This document shows positions 57,165-64,000 of a stretch of DNA of 64,000 bases, piece after piece; within the stretch, counting starts at the first letter, position 1, and each line of letters opens with the position of its first letter. The translations under genes were made by a program, and so were the position numbers. The stretch covers positions 1 to 64,000 of the forward strand of contig JASJPK010000064.1 in NCBI GenBank assembly GCA_031426735.1, in the 5' to 3' direction. The notes under the pieces are model-generated. The model was not told the origin of the DNA. It saw only the letters and a list, made by a program, of their open reading frames with translations, and made no database searches. The stretch comes from PFJX01 sp031426735 (GTDB taxonomy: Bacteria > Pseudomonadota > Gammaproteobacteria > Burkholderiales > Thiobacillaceae).

Positions 57165-57734
57165 ATGGATGCCCCCCAGAATTACGCAATGCCGCCTTCT
57201 ACAGCGGCAAAACCTGACCTGGATTGGAGTCAGGTCAGGGAAACCATCATGATGTTGAATCTGGCAATCGCGCAGATCGAGATGGCGCTGAAGGAATCGA
57301 GCGGTTCGGTCGAAGTACTGACCAACTCTTTTACCGGCATGTACGGCAACCTGATGGCGCTGGTGGAAGCGGCGCACGCACTGCCCGATTCGCCGGTTAA
57401 ACAGTCCATCGAGGAAAGCGGTGTGGTGGTTTCCGGTCAGATGCAGCATGCCATCGTTGCTTTCCAGTTCTATGACCGCTTATCGCAGCGCTTGTCGCAT
57501 GCTTGCCGCAGCCTGGATGAACTGACCGGCATCGTGAACGATCCCGCGCGACTCTATAACCCGTTTTCCTGGCATGCGCTGCAGCAGAAGATTCGTTCCA
57601 AATACACGATGGAAGACGAGAAGCTGATGTTCGACAAGCTGCTCGAAACCGGCAATGTACAGGCCGCACTGGATGAGTATGTGAACCTCAAGCAGGAAGA
57701 GGCCGGCGGTTCTTCGGATATCGAATTGTTCTGA
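57165..57734 (+). CDS. CheZ-like chemotaxis protein (putative)
   Basis: 189 residues, mainly helical. AIVAFQFYDRLSQRLSHACR contains a D-x-x-x-Q spacing equal to the catalytic Asp143/Gln147 of E. coli CheZ (FQDLTGQ), and the protein ends in an acidic/aromatic tail (EAGGSSDIELF) like the CheY-binding C-terminus of CheZ. Length is a little below CheZ (214). A sigma-28 promoter at 57089-57115 supports a chemotaxis role. The stop overlaps the next gene (TGATG). It could instead be a related QF-D-SQ helical protein without phosphatase activity. Confidence 0.65.
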   Translation: MDAPQNYAMPPSTAAKPDLDWSQVRETIMMLNLAIAQIEMALKESSGSVEVLTNSFTGMYGNLMALVEAAHALPDSPVKQSIEESGVVVSGQMQHAIVAFQFYDRLSQRLSHACRSLDELTGIVNDPARLYNPFSWHALQQKIRSKYTMEDEKLMFDKLLETGNVQAALDEYVNLKQEEAGGSSDIELF

Positions 57735-58120
57735 TGCGGGTTGAAGCGCTGGACCATCTGGTCCTGACTGTGGCCGACGTGGAAGCTTCGGCCATTTTTT
57801 ATGGCCGCGTGCTGGGCATGCAGCGCGTGGTTTTCGGCGCGGGTCGCGTCGCGCTGCAATTCGGCCGCCAGAAAATCAATCTGCATCCGGCTGCGGCGCC
57901 ATTGCAACCGCATGCCTTGCGGCCGACGCCGGGCAGTGCCGATCTCTGTTTCGTGACCGAAACCGCGTTGGCCGATTGGATCGCGCATCTGGCGGCGTGC
58001 GGCGTTGCGCTGGAAGCCGGGCCGGTTGCGCGTACCGGCGCCTTGGGGCCGATGACTTCGCTCTACTTGCGCGACCCGGACGGGAATCTGATCGAAATCG
58101 CCCATTACGGGGTGGCGTGA
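57734..58120 (+). CDS. VOC / glyoxalase-fold protein
   Basis: 128 residues in one VOC domain: VEALDHLVLTVADVEASAIF, FYGRVLGMQRVVFGAGRVAL, and the C-terminal SLYLRDPDGNLIEIAHYG with the metal-ligand Glu. The His of DHLVL and the Glu of LIEIA are the expected metal ligands. Substrate unknown. Starts on the last base of the CheZ-like gene. Confidence 0.87.
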   Translation: MRVEALDHLVLTVADVEASAIFYGRVLGMQRVVFGAGRVALQFGRQKINLHPAAAPLQPHALRPTPGSADLCFVTETALADWIAHLAACGVALEAGPVARTGALGPMTSLYLRDPDGNLIEIAHYGVA

Positions 58121-58128
58121 GCGGCTCT

Positions 58129-58572
58129 ATGTTCAAGATTCCCGTCTCCGTTCTGGTTGTCATCCATACAACGGACCTGCAGGTTTTGCTGATCGAGCGT
58201 GCCGATGCGCCCGGTCTCTGGCAATCGGTTACCGGTAGCCAGGATCCCGGCGAGACGTTGCGCGAAACCGCAATCCGGGAGGTGAGCGAGGAAACCGGTC
58301 TGGATGCCGGCGCTTTTCAGTTGACCGACTGGCAGATGTGCAATCGGTTCGAGATATTTCCGCGCTGGCGGCAGCGCTATGCGCCCGGTGTGACCCACAA
58401 CAGCGAACATGTGTTCGGTTTGCGCTTGCCGACCAAGCGTGAGGTCGTACTGGCGGCGCGCGAGCATCTGAATCAGATCTGGTTGCCTTACCGGCAGGCG
58501 GCAGACCAATGTTTTTCCTGGAGCAATGCAGCAGCGATCAGGCGTTTGCCGGTGATTGCGGTGCCGGCCTGA
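58129..58572 (+). CDS. nudB: Dihydroneopterin triphosphate diphosphatase
   Basis: 147 residues from ATG 58129 (150 in E. coli NudB). The Nudix box reads GSQDPGETLRETAIREVSEE then TGL, a full GX5EX7REUXEEXGU. KIPVSVLVVIHTTDLQVLLI and GLWQSVTGSQDPGE, then THNSEHVFGLRLP, match NudB (NTP pyrophosphohydrolase of folate synthesis) rather than other Nudix families. Nine bases after the VOC gene. Confidence 0.87.
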   Translation: MFKIPVSVLVVIHTTDLQVLLIERADAPGLWQSVTGSQDPGETLRETAIREVSEETGLDAGAFQLTDWQMCNRFEIFPRWRQRYAPGVTHNSEHVFGLRLPTKREVVLAAREHLNQIWLPYRQAADQCFSWSNAAAIRRLPVIAVPA

Positions 58573-58649
58573 ATCTTGGCCGCGATGCGCGGGGGTTGCG
58601 GCAGAGACATTACCGTCAATCGCGGTAGGAGGCGCGCAAGCAGCCTACC

Positions 58650-59357
58650 TTACAGCGTGCGCGCCAGCACCCAGGCCTGGACTTCCAGCGCGCCCGCTTT
58701 GTGCACCGCGCGCGCCAATTCATTGAGGCTGCTGCCGCTGGTCATCACGTCGTCGATCAGGCCGACGCGTTTGCCGCTCAGGTCTACATCGCAGGCAAAC
58801 GCGCCGCGCAGATTGCGTTGCCGGGCTTTCAGGTCGAGTCCGGCTTGTGCCGGCGTGTCGCGCACGCGCCGGCAGGCGTCGGCCAGCCAGGGAATGCCCA
58901 GGCGCGGCGACGAGCGGCGGGCGATTTCCGCGGCCTGATTGAAGCCGCGCTGCGCCAGGCGGGCAGGATGCAGCGGCATCGGCAGCAGATAGTCGAGCTG
59001 CGTTTCGGTGCCGACGCGGTGCGCCAAGCGCTCGGCGAAGAATGCGGTCAAGCTGGTTGCGTCGGCGTATTTGCATTGCTGCACCAGTGTATCCAGCGGG
59101 AATTCGTAGGCGAATACCGCCTGCGTGCGGGCAAACGCCGGTGGATGTTTGAGGCAGGCGCCGCATAGTTCGCCGCCCGGGCTGGGCAGCGCACATTGCG
59201 GACAGCACGCGGCGGGGAGGGCGGGCAAGTCGGCTGCGCAACCCGGGCAAAGCAGTTTGCCGGTGACTCGTGCGCCGCACAGAAAACACGCTTGCGGCAG
59301 GCATGCCTGCGCAAAGTTTATGCACTTGTTCAGGAATGAATCGTGTTTGTTTGACAA
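58650..59357 (-). CDS. comF: ComF-like phosphoribosyltransferase-fold protein
   Basis: 235 residues from TTG 59357; the frame could extend to a TTG at 59411 on top of the divergent gene's ATG. The N-terminal double zinc finger (CFLCGA...CPGC; CCPQC...LCGAC) and the PRT motif VGLIDDVMTSGSSLNELARA are those of ComF/GntX proteins, involved in DNA uptake or use of DNA as carbon source. LLPMPLHPARLAQRGFNQAA is also typical. Minus strand, isolated from nudB by a convergent gap. Confidence 0.85.
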   Translation of the reverse strand: MSNKHDSFLNKCINFAQACLPQACFLCGARVTGKLLCPGCAADLPALPAACCPQCALPSPGGELCGACLKHPPAFARTQAVFAYEFPLDTLVQQCKYADATSLTAFFAERLAHRVGTETQLDYLLPMPLHPARLAQRGFNQAAEIARRSSPRLGIPWLADACRRVRDTPAQAGLDLKARQRNLRGAFACDVDLSGKRVGLIDDVMTSGSSLNELARAVHKAGALEVQAWVLARTL

Positions 59358-59410
59358 GGTTTGGCCCGTCCCCCACCATCCCGGCTCTTTTTTGCCGGTT
59401 ATTCGTTTCA

Positions 59411-59869
59411 ATGTCCGAGAAACTGCTCATCACCGCCGCGTCCTGTCTGCGTAGCGCGCGTTTGTTCAATCTGCTCGCAGTGGCGACCACCTTGCTGTCA
59501 GCCAGCCTGTTCGGCATCGGTAATCTGATTGCCGACAAGAAGCTGGCATTTCTGCCGATGGCGATGTCGCTGCCGCCGATCATGATCTGGCTGGCGGCCT
59601 CCATCTTCGTCTATGCCTCGATTGCGCACCACCCCGATCTGACCGTGCGCCATTACAACAAGTGGGCCGGCTATCGCTACTACGCGGTGGTCGGCACGTT
59701 GACCGTGCTGTCCAACGATCTGGCACATCTGCCGACCGGCTGGGCCGGCGTCTGGGCCCTGATGCTGCTGACTCTGGTGCCGTGGGCGCTGTATGACGTG
59801 TGGAAAGCCGGCAAGGAAGATTGGCGGGATATTGAAGTTGAGAAAGAAACACACAAGGAAGTGCACTGA
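59411..59869 (+). CDS. Membrane protein translationally coupled to bioB
   Basis: 152 residues with about four hydrophobic segments: LFNLLAVATTLLSASLFGIG, FLPMAMSLPPIMIWLAASIF, YYAVVGTLTVLSNDLAHL and WALMLLTLVPWALYDVW; the tail is charged (KAGKEDWRDIEVEKETHKEV). No named family recognised. The TGA stop overlaps the bioB ATG (TGATGA), so the two are cotranslated. A role in biotin synthesis is not established; it may be only a passenger at the operon head. Confidence 0.72.
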   Translation: MSEKLLITAASCLRSARLFNLLAVATTLLSASLFGIGNLIADKKLAFLPMAMSLPPIMIWLAASIFVYASIAHHPDLTVRHYNKWAGYRYYAVVGTLTVLSNDLAHLPTGWAGVWALMLLTLVPWALYDVWKAGKEDWRDIEVEKETHKEVH

Positions 59870-60882
59870 TGAACGAGATGACTCAACCGGTTACCGCTAC
59901 GACATCCCGCAAGCGCTGGTCGCAGGCCGAGGTGGAGGCGCTCTACGCGCTGCCGTTCAATGACCTGATGTTCCAGGCGCAGAGCGTGCACCGGGCGAAT
60001 TTCGATGCCAACGCGGTGCAGCTTTCGACCCTGCTGTCGATCAAGACCGGCGGCTGTTCCGAGGATTGCGGTTATTGCTCGCAATCGGCGCGGCACGACA
60101 CCGGGCTGGAACGGGAGAAACTGCTTGATATCGCCGAAGTCGTCGCGACGGCAAAGGCGGCCAAGGATGCCGGCGCGACCCGCTTCTGCATGGGCGCGGC
60201 GTGGCGCGGCCCGAAGGAAAAGGATCTCGGCGCGGTGACAGAAATGGTGCGTGAGGTGAAGGCGCTCGGCCTGGAAACCTGCGTCACCCTGGGCATGCTG
60301 AAGCCGGGCCAGGCGGAGCAGTTGAAGGACGCCGGCCTGGATTATTACAACCACAATCTGGACACCGCTGCCGAGTTCTACGGCGAGGTCATCACCACCC
60401 ACACCCACGCCGACCGCCTCGATACGCTGGCGCAGGTGCGCGACGCCGGCATCCATGTCTGCTGCGGTGGCATCGTCGGCATGGGCGAATCGCGCCGGGT
60501 GCGCGCCGGCCTGATCCTGGAACTGGCCAATCTCGATCCGCAGCCGGAGTCGGTGCCGATCAACATGCTGGTGAAAGTGCCGGGCACGCCGCTGGCGGAA
60601 GTGGTCGAACAAAGCGGCGAGCTCGATCCCTTGGAGTTTGTCCGCACCATCGCGGTGGCGCGCATCACCATGCCGGCCTCGCATGTGCGTCTGTCCGCCG
60701 GCCGCCAGGAACTGGGCGAGGGCGTGCAGGCCTTGTGTTTCCTGGCCGGCGCCAATTCGGTGTTCTACGGCGACAAACTGCTCACCACCGGCAACCCGGA
60801 CGTCAGTTCGGACGCGACCCTGTTCGCCAAACTGGGCCTGCATACCGAACCGGTGCACGGCCGGCGCTGCGCTGGGCATTAG
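59869..60882 (+). CDS. bioB: Biotin synthase
   Basis: 337 residues (346 in E. coli). A radical-SAM enzyme that inserts sulfur into dethiobiotin. The SAM-cluster motif CSEDCGYCSQSARHDTG (CxxxCxxC), GATRFCMGAAWRGPKEKD, DAGLDYYNHNLDTA and the auxiliary-cluster region IHVCCGGIVGMGESRRVRAG are all present, with LSAGRQELGEGVQALCFLAG near the end. First biotin gene of the set; a REP lies six bases after the stop. Confidence 0.97.
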   Translation: MNEMTQPVTATTSRKRWSQAEVEALYALPFNDLMFQAQSVHRANFDANAVQLSTLLSIKTGGCSEDCGYCSQSARHDTGLEREKLLDIAEVVATAKAAKDAGATRFCMGAAWRGPKEKDLGAVTEMVREVKALGLETCVTLGMLKPGQAEQLKDAGLDYYNHNLDTAAEFYGEVITTHTHADRLDTLAQVRDAGIHVCCGGIVGMGESRRVRAGLILELANLDPQPESVPINMLVKVPGTPLAEVVEQSGELDPLEFVRTIAVARITMPASHVRLSAGRQELGEGVQALCFLAGANSVFYGDKLLTTGNPDVSSDATLFAKLGLHTEPVHGRRCAGH

Positions 60883-60888
60883 TTATTC

Positions 60889-60916
60889 CGTCATTCCCGC
60901 GTATGCGGGAATCCAG
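60889..60916. repeat. REP sequence, left copy flanking the GIY-YIG gene
   Basis: A 28-base palindromic unit beginning CGTCATTCCCGCG and ending GCGGGAATCCAG. Its reverse complement matches 61229-61256 at 27 of 28 positions. The pair brackets the GIY-YIG gene and sits between bioB and bioF. Confidence 0.88.
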
Positions 60917-60930
60917 CCGTTACACACAAA

Positions 60931-61218
60931 TTGAAATCGCCCTGCGTATACATGCTTGCCAGTGGTCGAAATGGAACGCTTTACGTTGGCGTGACTTCGG
61001 ATCTGATTAAGCGTGTTTGGCAACACAAAGAGAATCTCGCGGAAGGTTTCACGAAAAAATACGATGTCCATATGTTGGTCTGGTTCGAGCAGCACGAGAC
61101 CATGGATTCAGCCATTTCTCGCGAAAAGGCAATCAAGAAGTGGAATCGCGTATGGAAACTCAAAACCATCGAATCGACGAACCCAGTATGGCGAGATTTG
61201 TATCCGGAGATTTTGTGA
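60931..61218 (+). CDS. GIY-YIG nuclease family protein
   Basis: 95 residues, a single GIY-YIG domain: CVYMLASGRNGTLYVGVTSD carries the degenerate GIY and YVG parts, then LIKRVWQHKENLAEGFTKKY with the conserved Arg, and SREKAIKKWNRVWKLK with the Glu. It starts at TTG 60931, since ATG 60952 would cut off the first motif strand. Small stand-alone proteins of this group are predicted structure-specific nucleases of unknown biological role. It is enclosed by inverted REPs at 60889-60916 and 61229-61256, unlike the biotin genes around it. Confidence 0.85.
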   Translation: MKSPCVYMLASGRNGTLYVGVTSDLIKRVWQHKENLAEGFTKKYDVHMLVWFEQHETMDSAISREKAIKKWNRVWKLKTIESTNPVWRDLYPEIL

Positions 61219-61228
61219 GTGTCAGCGA

Positions 61229-61256
61229 CTGGATTCCCGCATGCGCGGGAATGACG
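61229..61256. repeat. REP sequence, right copy flanking the GIY-YIG gene
   Basis: A 28-base unit beginning CTGGATTCCCGCATGC and ending GCGGGAATGACG, in inverted orientation to the unit at 60889-60916 with one mismatch. It ends 26 bases before bioF. Confidence 0.88.
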
Positions 61257-61282
61257 GGCTCATGTAAGCATCCAGTAGCGCC

Positions 61283-62446
61283 ATGACGCCCGATCGACTC
61301 TGCTCCGCTTTATCCGAACTCGACACCCAGGCCCTGCGCCGGGTGCGCCGCGTGCTGGACGGCCCGCAAGGCGTGCAGGTGACGGTAGATGGCACGCCGT
61401 ATCTGTCCTTTTCCAGCAACGATTATCTCGGGCTGGCGAATCACCCGGCGCTTGCGGAAGCTGCCTGCAACGCGGCGGCGAGGCATGGCGTCGGTGCCGG
61501 GGCGGCGCATCTGCTGACCGGGCATCATCGGCTGCATCACACACTCGAAACGGAACTGGCCGAGTTCGTCGGTCTGCCTGCGGCGTTGCTGTTCTCGACC
61601 GGTTACATGGCCAGCCTGGGCGTGTTGCCGGCCTTGCTGGATCGGCATGGCGAAGTGTTCGAGGACAAGCTCAACCATGCCTCGCTGGTCGATGCCGCGT
61701 TGCTGTCGCGTGCCAAACTGACGCGCTATCCGCATGGCGATTTGGCCGCGCTCGAACAGCGTCTGGCGGCGAGCACGGCGCCGGTCAAGCTGATCGCCAG
61801 CGATACCGTGTTCAGCATGGATGGCGATCTGGCGCCGATGCCGGAATTGCTGGCCTTGGCGCGGCGCTACGATGCCTGGCTGTATCTCGACGATGCGCAT
61901 GGCTTCGGTGTGCTTGGCGAGCGGGGACAAGGCGCGCTGGCCTTGCTCGATACGCCGCACGATGCGCGCCTGATTTACCTTGCCACCTTGGGCAAGGCGG
62001 CCGGGGTGGCCGGCGCGTTCGTCGCCGGCTCGGCCGATTTGATCGAGTGGATGGTCAATAAGGCGCGCACCTATATCTTCACCACGGCGCAACCGCCAAT
62101 GTTGGCAGCGGCGGTAAGCGCCAGCCTGCGGTTGATCGCGAACGACCACTGGCGGCGCGAGCATCTGGCCGCATTGATCGCACGCCTGAAAACCGGGCTG
62201 GCCGCGTTGCCCTGGCCACTGATGCCTTCCAGTACGCCGATTCAGCCTGTCCTGGTCGGCGGCAATGCGGAGGCGCTGCGTCTGGCCGAGGGCTTGCGCG
62301 CGCGCGGCATTCTGCTGCCCGCGATTCGGCCGCCGACCGTGCCGCACGGCGAGGCGCGCTTGCGGATTTCCCTTTCCGCCGCGCATACGCTGGCGGATGT
62401 CGATGCGCTGATTGCTGCGTTGCGGGATCTGGCCAGCCATGTGTGA
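61283..62446 (+). CDS. bioF: 8-amino-7-oxononanoate synthase
   Basis: 387 residues (384 in E. coli). A PLP enzyme joining pimeloyl-ACP and alanine. SNDYLGLANHPALAEAAC, AAHLLTGHHRLHHTLETELA, LYLDDAHGFGVLGERGQGAL and ATLGKAAGVAGAFVAGS with the PLP lysine are family motifs; TYIFTTAQPPMLAAAV is also typical. ATG 61283. The end overlaps bioH by eight bases. Confidence 0.96.
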   Translation: MTPDRLCSALSELDTQALRRVRRVLDGPQGVQVTVDGTPYLSFSSNDYLGLANHPALAEAACNAAARHGVGAGAAHLLTGHHRLHHTLETELAEFVGLPAALLFSTGYMASLGVLPALLDRHGEVFEDKLNHASLVDAALLSRAKLTRYPHGDLAALEQRLAASTAPVKLIASDTVFSMDGDLAPMPELLALARRYDAWLYLDDAHGFGVLGERGQGALALLDTPHDARLIYLATLGKAAGVAGAFVAGSADLIEWMVNKARTYIFTTAQPPMLAAAVSASLRLIANDHWRREHLAALIARLKTGLAALPWPLMPSSTPIQPVLVGGNAEALRLAEGLRARGILLPAIRPPTVPHGEARLRISLSAAHTLADVDALIAALRDLASHV

Positions 62447-63179
62447 ACGGCCGCTGGTGTTCCTGCATGGCTGGGGCCTGCATGGCGGCATCTGGGCCGA
62501 GACCGCCGCGCAAGTGCCGGCGCATTTGCCCAGCTTGACGCCGGACTTGCCCGGCTATGGCGGCGTCGCGACGGTTGCGCCATACACCGCGGAAACCCTG
62601 GCGGATGCGCTGGCGGCGACGCTACCGGATGGCGCCGACGTCTGCGGCTGGTCGCTCGGCGGCATGGTGGCGCTGGCGCTGGCGGCGCGGCATCCGCACA
62701 AGGTGGCGCGCCTGGTGCTGGTGGCGACCAATCCGGCTTTCGTCGCGCGTCCCGATTGGCCACATGGCTTGGCGCCAGAAGTGCTGGCCGAGTTCGCGCG
62801 GGCGCTGGGCGAAGACTACAAGGTGACCTTGCTGCGCTTCCTGTCGTTGCAGGCGCGCGGCGGCGAGCAGGCGCGGGCGGTGATCGAGCGGCTGCGTGGC
62901 ACGGTGTTCCTGCGCGGCGAGCCGACGCCGGAAGTGCTCGCCGCCGGCCTGGAGCTATTGCGCACGGTGGATTTGCGCGGGTTGGTGAGGCAAGTGCGCA
63001 GCCCGGTTCTGGTCATGCATGGCGCTTACGACATGCTGTGTCCGCCAGAAGCGGGACGTTGGCTGGCGGAACACCTGCCGGCGGCGCGACTGGCATTGCA
63101 CGCGCGCGCCGCTCACGCGCCGTTCCTGTCGCATCCGGACTGGTTCGCGGCCGAATTGAAAGGTTTTTTGCATGGATGA
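62439..63179 (+). CDS. bioH: Pimeloyl-ACP methyl ester carboxylesterase
   Basis: 246 residues (256 in E. coli). An alpha/beta hydrolase that frees pimeloyl-ACP from its methyl ester in biotin synthesis. PLVFLHGWGLHGGIWAETAA, nucleophile elbow CGWSLGGMVALALAA (Ser), HGAYDMLCPPEAGRWLAEHL (Asp) and AAHAPFLSHP (His) complete the triad. The ATG overlaps the bioF stop; the end overlaps bioC by eight bases. Confidence 0.94.
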   Translation: MCERPLVFLHGWGLHGGIWAETAAQVPAHLPSLTPDLPGYGGVATVAPYTAETLADALAATLPDGADVCGWSLGGMVALALAARHPHKVARLVLVATNPAFVARPDWPHGLAPEVLAEFARALGEDYKVTLLRFLSLQARGGEQARAVIERLRGTVFLRGEPTPEVLAAGLELLRTVDLRGLVRQVRSPVLVMHGAYDMLCPPEAGRWLAEHLPAARLALHARAAHAPFLSHPDWFAAELKGFLHG

Positions 63180-64000
63180 AGGCATCAAGCGGGCGATCCG
63201 GCTTTCGTTCGAGCGCGCGGCGGCACATTACGACGAAGCTGCCTTCCTGCAGCAGGAAGTGGCGCGTCGGCTCGACGACCATCTGGATGGCATCAAGATC
63301 GAACCGCAACGCATCCTCGACGCCGGCTGCGGCACCGGCTTCGGCACCAGCCTGCTGCGCACGCGCTATCCGCGCGCGGACGTGGTCGGCCTCGATCTGG
63401 CGCAAAGCATGCTGCAGCAGGCGGCGGCACGCTTGCGCGGCAGCGTCTGGGAAAAATTGCGCGCCCGTCTTATGCCCAGCGTGCCGCACTTCGCGCCCTT
63501 ATGCGCCGATATCGAACGTTTGCCCTTGGCCCGCGCCAGCTTCGACCTGGCCTGGTCCAGCCTGGCCCTGCAATGGGTGGGCGGCGGAGTTGCCGGTTTG
63601 CAGGCCAGTTTCAAGGAAATGCACCGCGTACTGCGGCCGGGCGGATTGTTCATCTTCGCCAGTTTCGGGCCGGATACCTTGCAGGAATTGCGCGCGGCGT
63701 CGGCTGACGTCGATGGCCATCAGCACGTCAATCGCTTCATTGACATGCACGATGTGGGCGATGCGCTGGTGCATGCCGGATTCAGTAATCCGGTCATGGA
63801 AATGGAGCGGATTACGTTGACTTACGCCGATCTCTCCGCATTGCTGCGCGACCTCAAGGCCATCGGCGCGCATACCGTGCTGGAGGGGCGGCGCGCCGGC
63901 TTGATGGGCAAATCGGCCTGGCGGCAGTTGCTGCTCAACTATGAAACTTTTCGCCAGAATGAGCGCCTGCCGGCGACCTATGAGGTGGTGTACGGCCATG
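63172..64000 (+). CDS. bioC: Malonyl-ACP O-methyltransferase (partial)
   Basis: 276 residues are in the window; the 3' end is cut off. BioC methylates malonyl-ACP to start pimelate synthesis. SAM-binding motif ILDAGCGTGFGTSLLRTRYP (motif I), SFDLAWSSLALQWV, and EMHRVLRPGGLFIFASFGPD are typical, as is the segment HQHVNRFIDMHDVGDALVHA. Starts on bioH's end, so bioF-bioH-bioC are one coupled unit. Confidence 0.94.
   Translation, partial: MDEGIKRAIRLSFERAAAHYDEAAFLQQEVARRLDDHLDGIKIEPQRILDAGCGTGFGTSLLRTRYPRADVVGLDLAQSMLQQAAARLRGSVWEKLRARLMPSVPHFAPLCADIERLPLARASFDLAWSSLALQWVGGGVAGLQASFKEMHRVLRPGGLFIFASFGPDTLQELRAASADVDGHQHVNRFIDMHDVGDALVHAGFSNPVMEMERITLTYADLSALLRDLKAIGAHTVLEGRRAGLMGKSAWRQLLLNYETFRQNERLPATYEVVYGH

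Noticed and set aside
1..64000. tRNA genes, rRNA genes, CRISPR arrays, prophage or complete insertion sequences
   Set aside because: Reading both strands gave no cloverleaf with CCA-type acceptor, no regularly spaced repeats, and no transposase or integrase gene; small tRNA-like folds could be missed by eye.

Overview
The window comes from a betaproteobacterium, most likely a sulfur- or iron-oxidising member of the order Nitrosomonadales (Gallionellaceae / Sulfuricellaceae-like). The evidence is the S10-spc-alpha ribosomal gene order running straight into holC-valS, a Qmo/Hdr-type complex of dissimilatory sulfur metabolism, a c4-type dihaem cytochrome, the bioB-F-H-C order, and several proteobacterial palindromic repeat (REP) families. 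No tRNA, rRNA, CRISPR array, prophage or intact insertion sequence was seen. The ribosomal block (1-13.8 kb) is visibly less GC-rich than the rest of the window.

Layout. 1-13.87 kb: end of tuf, then rpsJ to rplQ with secY, rpmJ and rpoA; infA is missing from its usual place between secY and rpmJ; a good sigma-70 promoter precedes rpsM and an intrinsic terminator follows rplQ. 13.9-17.7 kb: holC, a small acidic unknown, valS. 17.9-23.0 kb: qmoA, qmoB, hdrC-like and hdrB-like genes ending in a terminator; no aprBA is adjacent. 23.05-26.6 kb: two small proteins and a PilS/PilR-like two-component pair. 26.7-28.6 kb (minus): an Aer-like system split into a CZB chemoreceptor and a separate PAS protein. 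28.7-35.9 kb (minus): a five-gene envelope cluster of unknown function (outer-membrane barrel, Ig/NTF2-like exported protein, helical exported protein, 1044-residue exported protein, lipoprotein), in which three proteins appear to share one NTF2-like domain. 36.1-39.1 kb: a thioredoxin-like protein, a 354-bp structured non-coding element inserted at an ATGA junction, ampD, panD, a glycerate kinase. 39.3-43.4 kb (minus): an RND efflux permease and its adaptor. 43.5-47.0 kb: small unknowns, an HDOD protein, a deoxyinosine/uracil glycosylase, phosphofructokinase. 47.1-52.6 kb: an eight-gene ABC transporter / thioredoxin / SafE / NosL cluster, probably for copper or thiol handling in the envelope. 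52.7-53.6 kb: an exported protein made of DPN-Y-W repeats. 53.7-59.4 kb: mutS, cytochrome c4, a sigma-28-driven CheZ-like gene, a glyoxalase-fold protein, nudB, comF. 59.4-64.0 kb: a membrane protein coupled to bioB, a GIY-YIG gene inside inverted REPs, then bioF, bioH and a truncated bioC.

The most unusual items are (i) the element at 36446-36799, whose nested helices, size and ATGA flanks suggest a stand-alone HEARO/omega-RNA (IscB/IsrB guide RNA family) without its nuclease; (ii) the unknown envelope cluster at 28.7-35.9 kb; (iii) a GIY-YIG gene bounded by near-perfect 28-bp inverted REPs inside the biotin genes; (iv) a REP palindrome translated in frame inside a SafE-family gene; and (v) the repeat protein at 52.7 kb. 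All functional statements rest on reading motifs and gene order; no database search was run.
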